Shown: in pieces, positions 51,701 through 63,960 of the stretch | Position numbering within the stretch: the first letter of the stretch is position 1 | Layout of the letters: every line of letters starts with the position of its first letter | Origin: Cinclus cinclus | Lineage: Eukaryota > Chordata > Aves > Passeriformes > Cinclidae | Assembly: GCF_963662255.1 (NCBI RefSeq) | Contig: NC_085048.1 | Span: forward strand, 99,306,229-99,370,228 | Reading direction: 5' to 3' | Length of the DNA stretch: 64,000 nucleotides | Position numbers and translations under genes: made by a program | The notes under the pieces: generated by a model | Databases searched by the model: none | The model's input: only the letters and a program-made list of their open reading frames with translations | What the model was told of the DNA's origin: nothing

Positions 51701-54700
51701 TTTCTTGGATCAAAGCACCTTTAAATTGATAAAAACCACTAAAAATATCTGGTAATTTGTAAACTAAATATAAATGGTGGGTTGGAATGCCAGACTAGTT
51801 CTAGAAAGTGACTGAAAGCTTTTATGGGTAATGAATGGGTCGAAATGCTTTACATAAAAACTAGACAGCATCAGTTTGCAAAAAGAGGTCCTTGCCTAAA
51901 AATTTGCACAAAGAAAGCAACACATGGCAATTCAGAATGCTTGAAATTCCGTCAAACAAAAGAAATGCCTTGGCCCAGTGGAAGTGATGAGATGATAGGG
52001 AAGCATCAGACTAGGGCATCTGCTCTGGTTAGACATATCATTCTCATGCTGTCTTGCTGTCACTTTCTGTCAAACAGTTTATTATGTGTGCTTTAACTCC
52101 CTCACAAAATAGTCATCATAATCATTATTTTATTTGTCTTTGAAAGTTTATTTTGTAGATATCAAAATGACCTTTCTAAAAGATTGAAAGGATGTTTTGC
52201 AGGTTCAGTCAGATAATCACCTGTAAGTTAGATCATTCACTGTCATTGCTATGCTGCTTATTTCCTGGTTAATGCTAGCTTTATGACTCACTTCACCAGA
52301 AAAAAAATAATAGTAGGAATACTGGAACAATAGAGGTACCCAGTTTTTCCTATCAGGAAAACTATCTCCTTCCATTCCTGTCTATAACCTGACAGTGCTG
52401 CAAGTGCTGTTCTCTGCCTGTGGGATGATGACATGAGCATGATGAGAAGTCATGGAACTAATTAATAGTCTTTTACTCTGATGATATAGCTTATGATGAG
52501 GAGGGAGGAGGGTCCATCTGGATTAATTTTATTGTTTCTTTTTTCTTGCAGCCAAAGAGAAATATTCTGCAGTCACACGACTCCCTGGTATCAATTTCAG
52601 CACAAATACACATGAGGCACAGCCATTAATGTGAAGGTGGTAATTCATGACCACTTGGGATGGGCAGGCTGCCTATGTTTCTCTTCAGCATTTGAATTAA
52701 CTGCAGTGTTTAACTTTTCAGGCAAAGATTTTCCACATTCCTGTGTATGGAATTAATTTAATTTATGGAAAGTTTCCTGTTACGTCCCAGTACAAATTCA
52801 TACATCATCAATATTCATATAAATTTATAACAGCAGGTTCAAAATAACAGTACACAGAACACATTAGCATTCCTCTTCCATCTAGCAGGCAAGAGAAATA
52901 CATTATGAAGCAGACCCAAAAGATTCACATAAAAGTACATTGTTTTTGCCCACAAAACATTTGCTATTTTGTTATTCTTAAACAGATGCAAATTTAAAAT
53001 TACATTTGCTCTAATTAGAAGAAGGTAAGACTGGGGCTTTGAGAACTCTTTCTCTGTTATGGGAAGACATCCTTGCAGCTCAAACCTGCTGTTGACAGAG
53101 GTTGACCTAAGAAGAGCTGATGCCTGCTGGGAAAACTGCTTGTACCCATGGATGAGATCTGTCAACAATTTACATTGATAAGGTCAGACAGATTGCAGAG
53201 CTGGGTTTGTCTATGGTTTTTTGACTTTTTTGTGGGTTTGGGTTGGTTTTTTAACTATCCTTGCATTTGGGAAGCTATTCTGATCAGAACAAGAGCAATT
53301 TTAGGCAACAGTAACTTCTAAAGAAGCATTTTGTTTCCAAAACAAATGAATTTAGCACATTCCCAGTAATGGGGACAATAGTCTCTGTACCATCTTTATA
53401 ACTAATTTAGCATAACCCTAAGACATAGATTGGGGATGATATCAATCAAAGGTCAGAGCAACACCAGGTATTTCTAAAAGCATCTATACCTACCCAAATC
53501 ACAAATTCCTTTTGAATTCACCTTGGAATTTCACTCTGGAAAAACATTGCTCAAGCTGATACCAACACTGGTCTATCTTATTATTCTTAACGCGAAAGTA
53601 TCTAGAAGGACTTACCCTGGTAGACACCATGAAGATGATCTTTTCTCTCTTCTCTTTTTCCCTTACAAAAATCTACCTTCTTCATTCTGATAAGAACAGA
53701 TAGTAATGTCCCCTGACAATACTGAATGGCTCCTGCAAATCAAGAATAATCTCTCAAAATGACAGATGTTTAACTGGTGTGTTTTCCAGTTGAAAATGCA
53801 GTCCTAAAAACTCAGAAAGAAACTGGGAAGCCTGGCTGTATTACACTGCTATCCTGGAGAAAGAAAGTGAGTTAAATGCAGCCTAGCATAAATCTGGTTA
53901 GGCAAGTGAGCATGACATTGTACCAGGAACCTTCTCCTTTCTGTCATCACTCGTAAGTGAGAACTATTATATTGCTATCATAGAATAAATTTAATAAATT
54001 TAGCGCTTTTTTTTACACCAGAATTTAGTAAAGCCAAGAACATTTTCACATAAAAATGCATCAAAGTCCTGCTAGATAAAGCATCAGCCCTACTGGTAAA
54101 ATGCACACATCTCTAGAACCATCCCCAAGTACTGTAAAAAAGAGCCCTGGCACCACTAATTAACCACCAGGAAAAGGGTGAGCTAAAATGTAGAAATTAA
54201 GAGTATGTGCTCTGGAAAGCATTTGAAAGGAATGAGCACAGTCACCAGCAGGGAGCCAAAAATGCACTTATTTGCATGTTGTGGTACTCTCTGATCTGTA
54301 AATAAAAGCAACTAAATCAGAATTCTGCTCCTGGCTGAATACTGTTTTACAGTGGCCCATAAGGACATGGGTTTCAGACTGTTTGTGCAGCTGCTGAGGC
54401 CTCTGCTTACCCTGCTGAATACTTTGTTATCTAGGGGATTTCTGCTCAGGCATGAGAAATACCCACAGTTGACTCTGAGTCCACTAAAATATCAGATATT
54501 CTGACATTTTGTATTTCAGCAGAAATGTTTCTTAAATATGCAGGCCAAGGACACAACACCTCTCCTGGGATCCAGTGGATCTCTGGAGACAGCCTCACTA
54601 ATCTCAGGTGTAGTACACAGGTACAAAAGCAAAAGATTGATTGCTTTGACAGGAGAGAAAGAAAATAAAACCAAGATTCAGAGACCTTGCCTTAAATAAA

Positions 54701-57700
54701 AAGACAATTCACAACTTCTCCACAATAAAACTCCAAGAATATTGTGACAAGATGATTCAAATATTTTGCATTAAAAAACCAGTGGCTATATGTGACGCTA
54801 ATAGAAATGACCTTTTAAAAGTGTTGTCCAGCATGACTAAATTACTTTTTCTCTTGAAGTCAAAATTGCTTCTAACCCCTCTTTTAATCTTGGTAGAAAT
54901 TGTACCTCTTTTTCCTTTTCATATGCACATCGCTCCCCAGGTATTTGTCCACTCTTCTGCCCCTTAAGCCAAGAAAACTGCTGCAAAACCTGTCTCATAA
55001 TTCTTATAAAGGGCTGGTAACACCTAAATAAACATCTCATTATAGGACTTCCCTTTTTTTCCTAGAGGGTCAGGATTCCTTTGACTCTTTCTTTAGCCAT
55101 TTGTACCAACTCTGCTATTCTGAACAGATTCAGAAGCTGATTTTCTGCTACAGTTTTGGCTGGTGCAGCATCTCTCCTGTCTTTGTTCAGTACTTTTCTC
55201 AGAACACAATATTCCAATTATATTTCAGTCAAATAGAGTGACAGAAGAAATAGATCAATTTCTCCTGAAATGTTTCCGTGCACTTTCAAAATGTAGATTA
55301 TCCTATATCTTGGAAAGTCTATCTTTGTTTTAAGTTTCATCTGGAATAATCACACATTACATCTTTGCACTACATTTTCATGCATATATATATGAATGAA
55401 ATAAATATAGATAGACAGACACAAAAATAGTAAACTCCTTGTTTTATTTCCTCCACTATTCCTTTAATGTGGGAAATACTTTTTCACTTCAGTATTAGAA
55501 GGAGATGTCTTTTGAGAGCAAACTCTTCTACCACACCAGAATTTGTATCATTCCCTCCACTGGAAAACTCAAAGGATCACCAAAAAGGAACATTTGGGAT
55601 CTTCTTTCATACTGTTCTTTTCTTAACAAATTTCTGCTCTTCCTTTTCAATAATCACAAACAATTTTTATGTTTATTCCTTCTCAGTGTCTTCTCCAAAA
55701 GGTTTGTGTTGTTCCCACAGATGTTTTCCTATGATTGCATTTCTGTGTACCATACCACATTTAGGACTAATGCTCTTAATGAATCTCACTTTTTTTCCCC
55801 CTCATTTCTACTTGCAGATTACTCAGCTTCAGTGGAAGGCTGACAGGCCAGCTTTTCTTTCACTGTGGGTCATTTTATCATTATCAGCAACACTTTTCTC
55901 TATTTTCCTGTCTCCAGCACACACTGTTTGATGAGCTCTGTTACTGAATCACCATGAAACAAATTGCCATGTTCCACTATAATTTTCGAAGAAAGATGCC
56001 TTACACAGAAAATAACTGGTTTTAAAAATCATAATTCAGTTTACATAGTAGTTATTAACAGTAGGCTCCTTCACCCTTCCTTTTATTTTCAGGTTGCCAT
56101 TTTCTGTCATATGTGGTTATACCTCTGCTGAAAACACCCACAGTCAACAACAATAATAAAGAGCAGTTCTCAGAGTCTCTGGATAGCTGAGGACTATTGA
56201 TAGCCATATGATTAAAGAGATTAAGTTTGCTGAAGCCCATTTATAACACCAGGAATTTTTCTTTGACAAAACAAACTTTTAAAAACCCATCATAACTGCC
56301 ATGAGCTCATTCCTTCATATCTGGGCGGAGTAGGGCAAGGTGTATTTCTATAAACATATGATCCAGAATTTTTTTTTAAACAAAAGAGTAAAACAACTTG
56401 AAAGAATGTCTCTGCAAGTCCTCAAAATGGTATAATTTTATATCCAAGATATTTCATGATTTGATATGCATTCTGAAGCAGATGGCAGGTCTTGGAAGAA
56501 GATGAAGAATTAGGATTCATCCACAGCAAAATGTTCTGGAAAATTATTGTAGATTATAATGTAAAAAATTACAAAAGATTGAAAGATTGATGTATCAATC
56601 CTCTCTATTTTAAAATTAACTCAAGAGAGAGCTGCACAAACATAAGGCTACAACTTCATGGCCACAAAGAAGGTATCATTTCAAAAAGCTGTAGAAGCTC
56701 TTCTCATTCTTCAGTGAATGGGAATCACCCCTTGTTTAAATATTATGGTGCTGCTAATATTTACCAAGAACTGTAATTTCTGGAGTGCAAATTCCGAAGC
56801 AGTCTCTTCAAGTCTAAAATGTGCTGGAGACTGAATTCTTAGAAGCTTGCTTAGATGTCAGAATGAAGAAAGGAGAGCCTAATGTTATTCTGAAACTGTT
56901 TAGGAAAGTTCAGATTTCTCCACCCAGAGCAGTTTCCAATATCTTATTCCATATTTCCTCTAGTGACCTACAGAAAGCCTTGAAGATGCTAATTAAACTC
57001 CTGTTGATCCATAATTGAAAAACACCATCAATACAGAGATTCTGAGTATCTCATAAAAGGAAATTAGCTTGATGCTCTATCCTAGAAATGGAATGAATTA
57101 TATTCAGCCCAAAAGTGAATGATATTCAGCCAGTTTCTGCACAATAAGCAATAAATAGGATTACCGCTGCACCTTGGGAGATCATTTAGGGGAAGATACA
57201 GAGAGGAAAATGTAGTGGTGCTACACACTGGTGACAATGAGGGTGCACCATGCACCCTGCAGGCATGAAGGACTCCCATTCTAAGATAAAAATTCTTAAG
57301 TCCTTGTACAAAATCTGCAATAGTTCTCAGCAGATGAGAAAACAATACCCCAAATATATATATAAAAAAAACCTTGTGAAGTGTATAATCAAAAGAAGGG
57401 AGTCAAAATCTCAGAAAACATTATTTCTATACTTCTCATAGGAACTACTTTAGTTACCTAAAAGGCCTTATTTTCTAGAAGGTACAGACAAGGTCATTCA
57501 GCTTTGCTCATTGTCTCATGAGAATAATATCTGCAATAAAAATATCTGCACAGGTTTCAAGGTGAAGACTGCCATAAACTTAATAAATAAAAAGGTGATG
57601 TTTTATCTGCTTTGAAAAATTTTCAAAGACATTTTGACCTGTGTGAAAAATGCTTTTCTCCAAAGTATATGATGTGTTTCCTGGTTTATAACCGTAGACT

Positions 57701-57784
57701 CCCTAATAAATATCATTATTTTGTTACTTAGTTTGGATTATCCCAGAACAATAACATACACTTAGCATCTAGTATTTACAGTAT
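48791..57784. other. Long unassigned AT-rich stretch
   Basis: About 9 kb with no recognised gene. Features of note: ATTA/TAAT-dense segment 49290-49560, a strong 3' splice-site-like sequence ending at 52551, an octamer ATTTGCAT at about 54271, and the longest frame of the window (55467-55931, 154 codons) in T-rich DNA with a further acceptor-like sequence at 55817. None gives a recognisable protein. Confidence 0.46.
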
Positions 57785-57850
57785 AACTAACTCTCAAAAC
57801 TTTATTCTAACCACTGTATTTTTAAAACTGAGGTACAAATCTGTGGAAAG
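57785..57850 (+). mobile_element. Possible MIR-type SINE remnant
   Basis: TTATTCTAACCACTGTATTT followed by AAAACTGAGGTACAAATC parallels MIR ATTATTATCCCCATTTTACAG...GAAACTGAGGCACAG. Short and weak; it could be chance. Confidence 0.35.
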
Positions 57851-59228
57851 TCTGCAGCTGGAAAAGCCAACTTGCTTTTAGGTCAAAACTGAGAACAAAA
57901 TTAAATGGATGCATATTTTATAAAATATTATCTTGGTTCAGGTTTAGTTATTTTTCTTAACTATATAAAACTTTTGGCACATTCTTTTAAACACTTTGGA
58001 TTATGCAGGACAATAACAGCATATAATTACCTCAAACTATTTATTAATGGTAGCATCTGGGGAAAAAAAAAAAAAAAGCTTTTGTTCCCAGACAAAAAAA
58101 AATACATTTAAAAAAATGCAGTGGAAAAGAATGTGTACTGGATTATACTGACACATTCTTGGCCCAACATGAAGCTGATATGATACTAAACTAACCTCAA
58201 ATAATAATTAGATATTATTTCATTTCATAGAAGAAGCTGATTTAGTTTTAATGGCCTAGCTTGGTAGGTAAACACATAAGGCATTTTATTAAGTCAGGGA
58301 GTGTAAGACGAGTAAAGCAAGCGCTTTTATTGGTCTTGAACATACTTAATTGAAACCAACATCAGATAATCTATTTTTTAGAGAAAATTTAATTAGTGAT
58401 TTTTTTGTTTTGTGCTACGCCAGTTAGCAACCAAGAAGGATTTATGTACTATTTTTGAGAGGCAAGGGTTCAGTCTTTCACTACTTTTACTTGGAACACT
58501 TTAATGACACAGCTAGACCTCCAAAACCCCTGCCTGAACTTGCTAAAAATGACTGCGGTTTCTCAACAGATTTCTTTAAAGTGAATGTTCATTCCAAATT
58601 AAATTAATGTGTTCACTTTTTCCATGAAGGTACTCCCCAGCTTCCTGCTTCTGTGTTCACCTTTCTTGAACTCTCTGCTGGGTTTCATCCCTGTTGGTTT
58701 TTCTCTCCTCAAAGATACACTCTTCAAAGTTTTTTTCATATCCAAGCATCCGATTCCTGTCCTTATTGTCTCTCTGTGTCCTTTCCTGGTGTCTCCTTTC
58801 AGGGATCAGGTTTGTGTTCCCAATATGATTATTTCTCTCGTGTAGCACAGATATTGCCAGTCTTGATTTAAAGAGGAAAATTCCCATAATACAGTCTTGC
58901 CATAACAGCACAGAGTTCCACTTAGGTTATTTTCTTCCTCTTCTCCCCACTTCTTGTTTACATATTTGCCATACATTGGGATTCTGATTTTCAAAATTTT
59001 CTTACTAAAGTACAAACCAGCTGACACCACCAATCCTCTAATTTAGTTTTTCTTTTAAACTCTCAGGGCTCCCTTCTACAAGTTGTCCACCAACCAGGTG
59101 GTTAAGAGGAGAAGCAAAAGAATATAAACAATACATAGATTGTAAAGATATTGATGGTTTGGTTATTTTTATCAACTTATTTTTCTCTCAATTAGAATTA
59201 CTATCTGTGGGAAATGATAGGCTTGCAC
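57851..59228. other. Unassigned DNA
   Basis: No gene recognised. A15 run at 58063-58077. A pyrimidine-rich patch at about 58610-58810 gives unremarkable frames on both strands. Confidence 0.48.
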
Positions 59229-59640
59229 TGATGCCTGGAGAGACTACCTGGAACAGAGGCTAGACTGTATTAAAAGAATAATGTAGGTATTTATTAAAAG
59301 GCCTTTAAAGGATACACCTTGGGCAGTACAACAACCTGGCCAAGGCTCTACCCAAGATGGACCCCAAGTCACGAGTTTTCACACTTTCATAAGTTTTGGT
59401 CTATTTACATATTGGGGTTCATTGTCCAATTACAGCTTCAGGTTATGAAGTCCCATCCTTCCAGTTTGCCCTCCTTAATTTACTTCATCATAGTATAATT
59501 CAGGCAGCAAAACAAAATTCCTGTTATTTTTTTATACATAGTTGCTTTCTAAAACATGACTGCTTCCTCCCTCCTTGCCAAAGAAAGGTATATTTTTTTC
59601 TGTCAGCTTAAAACCCACATTTAAGGTTTTTTGAAACAAA
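59229..59640 (-). mobile_element. Solo LTR, passerine-type family (second copy), minus strand
   Basis: The minus-strand 3' end is CTCCAGGCATCA at 59229. Going upstream on that strand it has AATAAA (plus 59290-59295), a body that I remember from songbird LTRs (plus-strand GGATACACCTTGGGCAGTAC, CCCAAGATGGACCCCAAGTC, CATAAGTTTTGGTC, CATATTGGGGTTCATTGTCC, TTCAGGTTATGAAGTCCC), and a TATA box TATAAAAAAATA (plus 59525-59536). The 3' end aligns with the fragment at 43686. The sequence just past the terminal CA shows no primer-binding site, so it is a solo or 3' LTR. The upstream (right) edge is approximate and no target-site duplication was found. Confidence 0.75.
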
Positions 59641-62584
59641 GCCTCAGGCTTCAGTTATGCATCCGGAGACCAATTCCATCTGTATTAATGAGCTCTATAA
59701 TTGTCCTATATAACATAGCTCTCAAATCTGTAAATCTTTTAAAATTATTTAAATCTCATTTTAAACTTACAGAAATATTTCATGGATTCTGCTTCCACTT
59801 GTCAGAGAAGACTTCAAGCTAAAACTGTTTAAGCTGTATTTCTTACAAATCAAAATAGTTTTAAAAATCAAGTATTTGCATTCAAGAATTAACTTTTGTT
59901 TATCATGCAATCTTATCCATCATTTTCTTAAACTCCCAACTAATCTCACACCAGGTCACTTAAGCTCAAACACTTCAGACATGTTAGTCAGAATGCACAT
60001 GTAAAACAAGAGCAATTGCACACAATGATTGCTTCAGCTTGCCACAAAATCAAAGTTCTTAATGGCTCATTCTATGCCTAAAAGGCAGAAGCAATATGGT
60101 TAATCAAGATGCCTATGTCTGAAACATAATTTTATTTTCCAAAAATATATCCTCTAATTAAAGCATTTTTACCAAACTTACAACACTCATTATCTTCAAG
60201 TAAGTGTTGTGATCTCAACATCCAAATAAGCGTGACTTTAAAGAAGCTTGATCCCATATTAAAGAATCCAGTAATTCAGATCCATATTTCCTTCTCTGTT
60301 TCTGCAGACTACTTTAACAGCTCTGGCTAAAACCTTACCAAAATACGCTGAAAAGCAAAACTTTATCAGCAAAAAAACAAAGTTCCTACAGACTTAGACA
60401 TTTTTGCATTGCTACTTGACATTTTATTTTCCTAGCAAAACCAGGAAAGTGTCAAATTCTGTTCCCAGCTATGCCAGTGAAAAATGGGAGAAATTAAACT
60501 GATTTCAGAAGAACATCCATGGATTTACATTGGCTATGCAGGTCTTCCGTTGAAATTTTGCTACAATGTTTATTCCCACTGGATTCTAGTAATCCACAGG
60601 ACATAAAATGGTGAAAAATTGGTGCACAAACACCTGAGTGGTCAGCTCCCCTCTGAAATAACTCACACATATGCAAACACGGCAGTGTTCACCAGACTCC
60701 ATACTTTGAGAAGTTAAAGAGAATATCAGTTTATTCTGTTGTGATGAATTCTGACACAGCAGTCATGGCTTCTTGTTTTATCTACACATTCTTATCCCTT
60801 TGGTTTTGTCTGTTCTGACGTGTTCACACTGTACACAAGATTAGATTTTAATTTTTTGTCTTTTATCTTTTAATTAATCAAAATATATAGAATGGTTAAT
60901 CTGTAAAAATTCAATAGTAAGAAACAACCAAAACAAAGTCAAAAAACAAACACAAGTAAAAGAGCACTTTAGAATTATCACCAAGAATGTGTTGTCCATC
61001 TCAAACACTTCAAATTCAGTTTTGCTTGCTGTGTGCAGCTGAAACTGTCTGGCAATGATAAAAAGAAAGGATTACTGTGAGTGGTTATGAACCTTTACAC
61101 CTAAATGAATTAATATCCTTCAAATTCCCTTCTCACAAATATTTCTTAAAGCTGAGAGTTCAAGAACACTGAATTGAAAGTTGAGAAATATACTAGTGAG
61201 TTTTAACTAAATCAACAGATCTAATGATACATACCTGCGATAAAAAATCTGCCTTGACATGAAGCCAGGTTTCCTTAAAATTCTTTAAGCTTGAGACCTT
61301 AATTCTCCATCTTCTTGAACCAACATTCTGTGAGAAAATGCTAGCGGTACATTTTGCAGATGTAAACGACTTTGAGAAATGCCCAGCCCTGAGGGGTCAC
61401 ATCGAGAGCAGATATCTCAAGGGACTATTTTTGATAGATTATACTGGAAGATAATAATTTCTTTGACTATGTCATTAAAGTTGCATATTTTTGCACTCCA
61501 CTTGCACACTGCAATGTTATTCTACAGCCAGTGACAGAGTCACCAGATTAAAACATTTCTTTTTTTTTCTATTCAAAACTTCTTGAAATCTCTGATGGAT
61601 AATACTGTATCAAAGAAGAAAAGTGAAACAAAACTATTACTAAAAGACTATTTTTTTAGATTATCTTTTCAGTGGGCAAAAGATTTTTCATATTGTTCAT
61701 TTCATCTCTATTTTTTTTTCTTTTTTCAAGAAAGCATCAGACAGTGAGTCATCACCCTTAAGTTTATCCCTGTGCTTAAGTTGAGGAAATACATAAGAAG
61801 GGCTCTGCTGTGCTGCCACCACAGTTCACTCCAGTTCTCTCCCCCAAGAACAGCAGCTCTGCCCCACTGAGAGGGATGGGAAGATGGTGCTCTGTCTGGC
61901 CTGTGGACATTTATATTCCTCTGACCAATGTAACTCAATTCATGCTTCATCCACACAGAGGTAACCAACATTCCACAACCTTTCCTTCAGCAGTGTCCTC
62001 CAAATAGGAAGGACTGAGATTTTAGCATCCTTTTTTCTGTTCTGTGTCTTTTCCCAGCTTTGATATGCTGGCTTTTCTCTTGACATTCAGGATTTCCAAA
62101 TAATGCAAACACCAAAATCCTGTTCACAAAGCAAAGAAAGCATTTTTAATTCTCCCTACTGCCTGCTTCTCCCGTGACACAGCCCTGCCAAACAGCCAAT
62201 GAAATCCCAATCCTCTGCTGGTATCCATGGGAGTGTGAAAACATTATTTCATCTACCCCTTGCTGTTAATGCTTTGACTCCATTCACATACAAGGCACTT
62301 GTGCTGGGAGTTATTTACATATGTTCAGCATCCAAAAACTCCACTTCTGGCTGGGACTCACTGTCTGTGGCTCAGGTCAGGGCAGGTCTGGCCTGTGTGG
62401 GCCAGGGAGAAATTCTGTTTTCAGAAAAATGAGCTAAGAAATCCCTAAATGTTTGATGGAAGTAGGAGGCAGGAGTGAAAAAAAAAAGAGAGAGAAAGGC
62501 TTACTGAAGACAGACCTTCCTGGAGTAGAAAACCAGGTATTTCAGAATAGGAAAAATGTCTGATGGCTGTTTCTGTTGCATTCT
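59641..62584. other. Unassigned AT-rich DNA
   Basis: No gene or further repeat recognised. Frames are short. Confidence 0.48.
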
Positions 62585-62788
62585 GAAAAAACAGGTCTTA
62601 TTTTAAAAAACAAACATGCTGAAATTGCACTGGAAGTGTTACCAGTTCTTCCTCCATCTACACAAGGTATTCTTGCAGGGTCTCTAATTGGACTAGTTGG
62701 TCAGGTTACTGGAGTCATGGTAGCAAATTCAACTCCTGTTGTTATTGCACCTTATTTTCAACAGTATGAGATGGCAATGTGCATATAA
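62585..62788 (+). CDS. Short coding-like segment, protein not recognised
   Basis: The plus-strand frame reads EKTGLILKNKHAEIALE, then VLPVLPPSTQGILAGSLIG and LVGQVTGVMVANSTPVVIAP, then YFQQ, and closes at TAA 62786-62788. The run of Gly/Val/Leu/Pro codons with T or A in third positions (GTT, CCT, GGT, GCA) looks like selected coding sequence more than its surroundings do. There is no ATG start near its left edge (a TGA lies at 62561-62563) and no strong splice acceptor, so if real it is an exon piece or retrocopy fragment. About 70 codons open is easily reached by chance. I do not recognise the family. Confidence 0.18.
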   Translation, partial: EKTGLILKNKHAEIALEVLPVLPPSTQGILAGSLIGLVGQVTGVMVANSTPVVIAPYFQQYEMAMCI

Positions 62789-63739
62789 ATTAATCAGTGT
62801 TTTTCTCAATAGCACAAAACATAAGCTTGCAAAAACAAGACTACCAACATATAAGCATAGTTTGCTGAAGTCTTTGTCAAGCCTGTGTCATTGCATTTAC
62901 AAATCAGCACAAGTCCGCTCAGACCCTCAGTGCTTTCCCCTGCAGAAAGCTCAGCAGTTTGGCAGATTGCAGGCACAGATTCAATATGATGCTTTAGGGA
63001 ATGAAATATGCTATTCTTCAAGGTAAAGGTGCCATATTAAATGTAAGCAAATCAGATATGACCTGTAGAGGGTGCCATGGCAAGCTGTGTGTGAAAAGAG
63101 AAATTAATGATCAGCTGAGTTCTTAAACACTGAGTGAAAACAGACATTAAACCTGAAAGGTATGATTAAATTCACAGAGAGGTTTGGGGTGAGTTTTTTT
63201 CCTTCAACTGCTTTGGTCTCTTTCTTTACTAAGTCTAGATATACAGGCTGGAAAGGGAAAAAAAAAAAGAAAAAAGAGCAAGCTATAAATAAAGAACTGA
63301 CGTTAGGAGAGCTGATAAAATATGAATACCATTCCAAGGAGCTTAATGTGTCATAGCTGCATAATAGAAAAGGGAGTGAAGTGCGTATGTGCCCCTGCTG
63401 CTTAACAGTAGGTTTGAAACAGGCTGCAAAGGCAGCACAAGTGGAAAAATTCCCTTGTTGGCTGCTTTCCAAGGCATCTATTCAGCTTATGAAAAATATG
63501 ATGTTTTATTTGATATCAAGTGTATGGATAGGGGTTTTTGTGTTTTTTCTACACAGAAACAATTGGAGAAGTGAGTGGGACACCAGAACCCAGTATCTTC
63601 TGTCATTCCCCCTGCCTCCTCCTACCCTGTCCTTTATTATTTTTAAACCTCACAGTAAATCTGCAAAAAGCTTTCTTCATACAACATAGCCAATTGTATA
63701 CTTGATGGGTAGCTTTAAAATGAATTTCTGAGATGATCT
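62789..63739. other. Unassigned DNA
   Basis: No gene recognised. A12 run at about 63259. Frames on both strands have no domain. Confidence 0.48.
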
Positions 63740-63960
63740 TCTCTGGTCTCAGAGGTGAGCAGTAGCCTGGTAACCAGGGGCTGCTAAATTCTGATGCTTT
63801 GATTCAGTGCAGCTCCGCTAAGCCCGCCATCTTCCATCTCCCGGGGAATCACTGTATTAAATTTACATTAAAGACGGCTGTGTGACTGACCCAAGGGTCA
63901 TATTAGCATTTTTACTCCGGTAAGTTGGTCAGCAGAACATTTCTGTACCACGGAAATTAT
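63740..63960 (+). promoter_or_regulatory. Candidate regulatory element or first exon (YY1-type site, ER2, splice donor)
   Basis: A CpG-bearing patch in AT-rich surroundings. In order: CCTGGTAACCAGG at 63766-63778 (6-bp inverted repeat with one central base); CCGCCATCTT at 63824-63833, matching the YY1 core that commonly lies just downstream of transcription starts; CTCCCGGGG at about 63837; TGACCCAAGGGTCA at 63887-63900, two exact hormone-receptor half-sites back to back with 2-bp spacing; and CTCCGGTAAGTT, a near-consensus 5' splice site cleaving after 63919. The set is compatible with a plus-strand first exon of about 80-150 nt continuing out of the window, or a conserved enhancer. No TATA box is evident. 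These are motif matches only. Confidence 0.35.

Noticed and set aside
51775..51810. GGTGGGTTGGAATGCC followed by ACTAGTTCTAG, faintly like the antisense CR1 3' end
   Set aside because: Only a short stretch matches and the neighbouring blocks of the CR1 tail are missing.
55784..55817. Very strong polypyrimidine-CAG acceptor-like sequence
   Set aside because: The following frame is an unremarkable hydrophobic tail and no donor pairs with it; T-rich DNA often yields such sites.
55467..55931. Longest open frame in the window (154 codons, plus strand)
   Set aside because: T-rich DNA giving F/L/S-rich translation, an overlapping second frame open at the same place, no domain or convincing start, and a length not far beyond chance for this composition.
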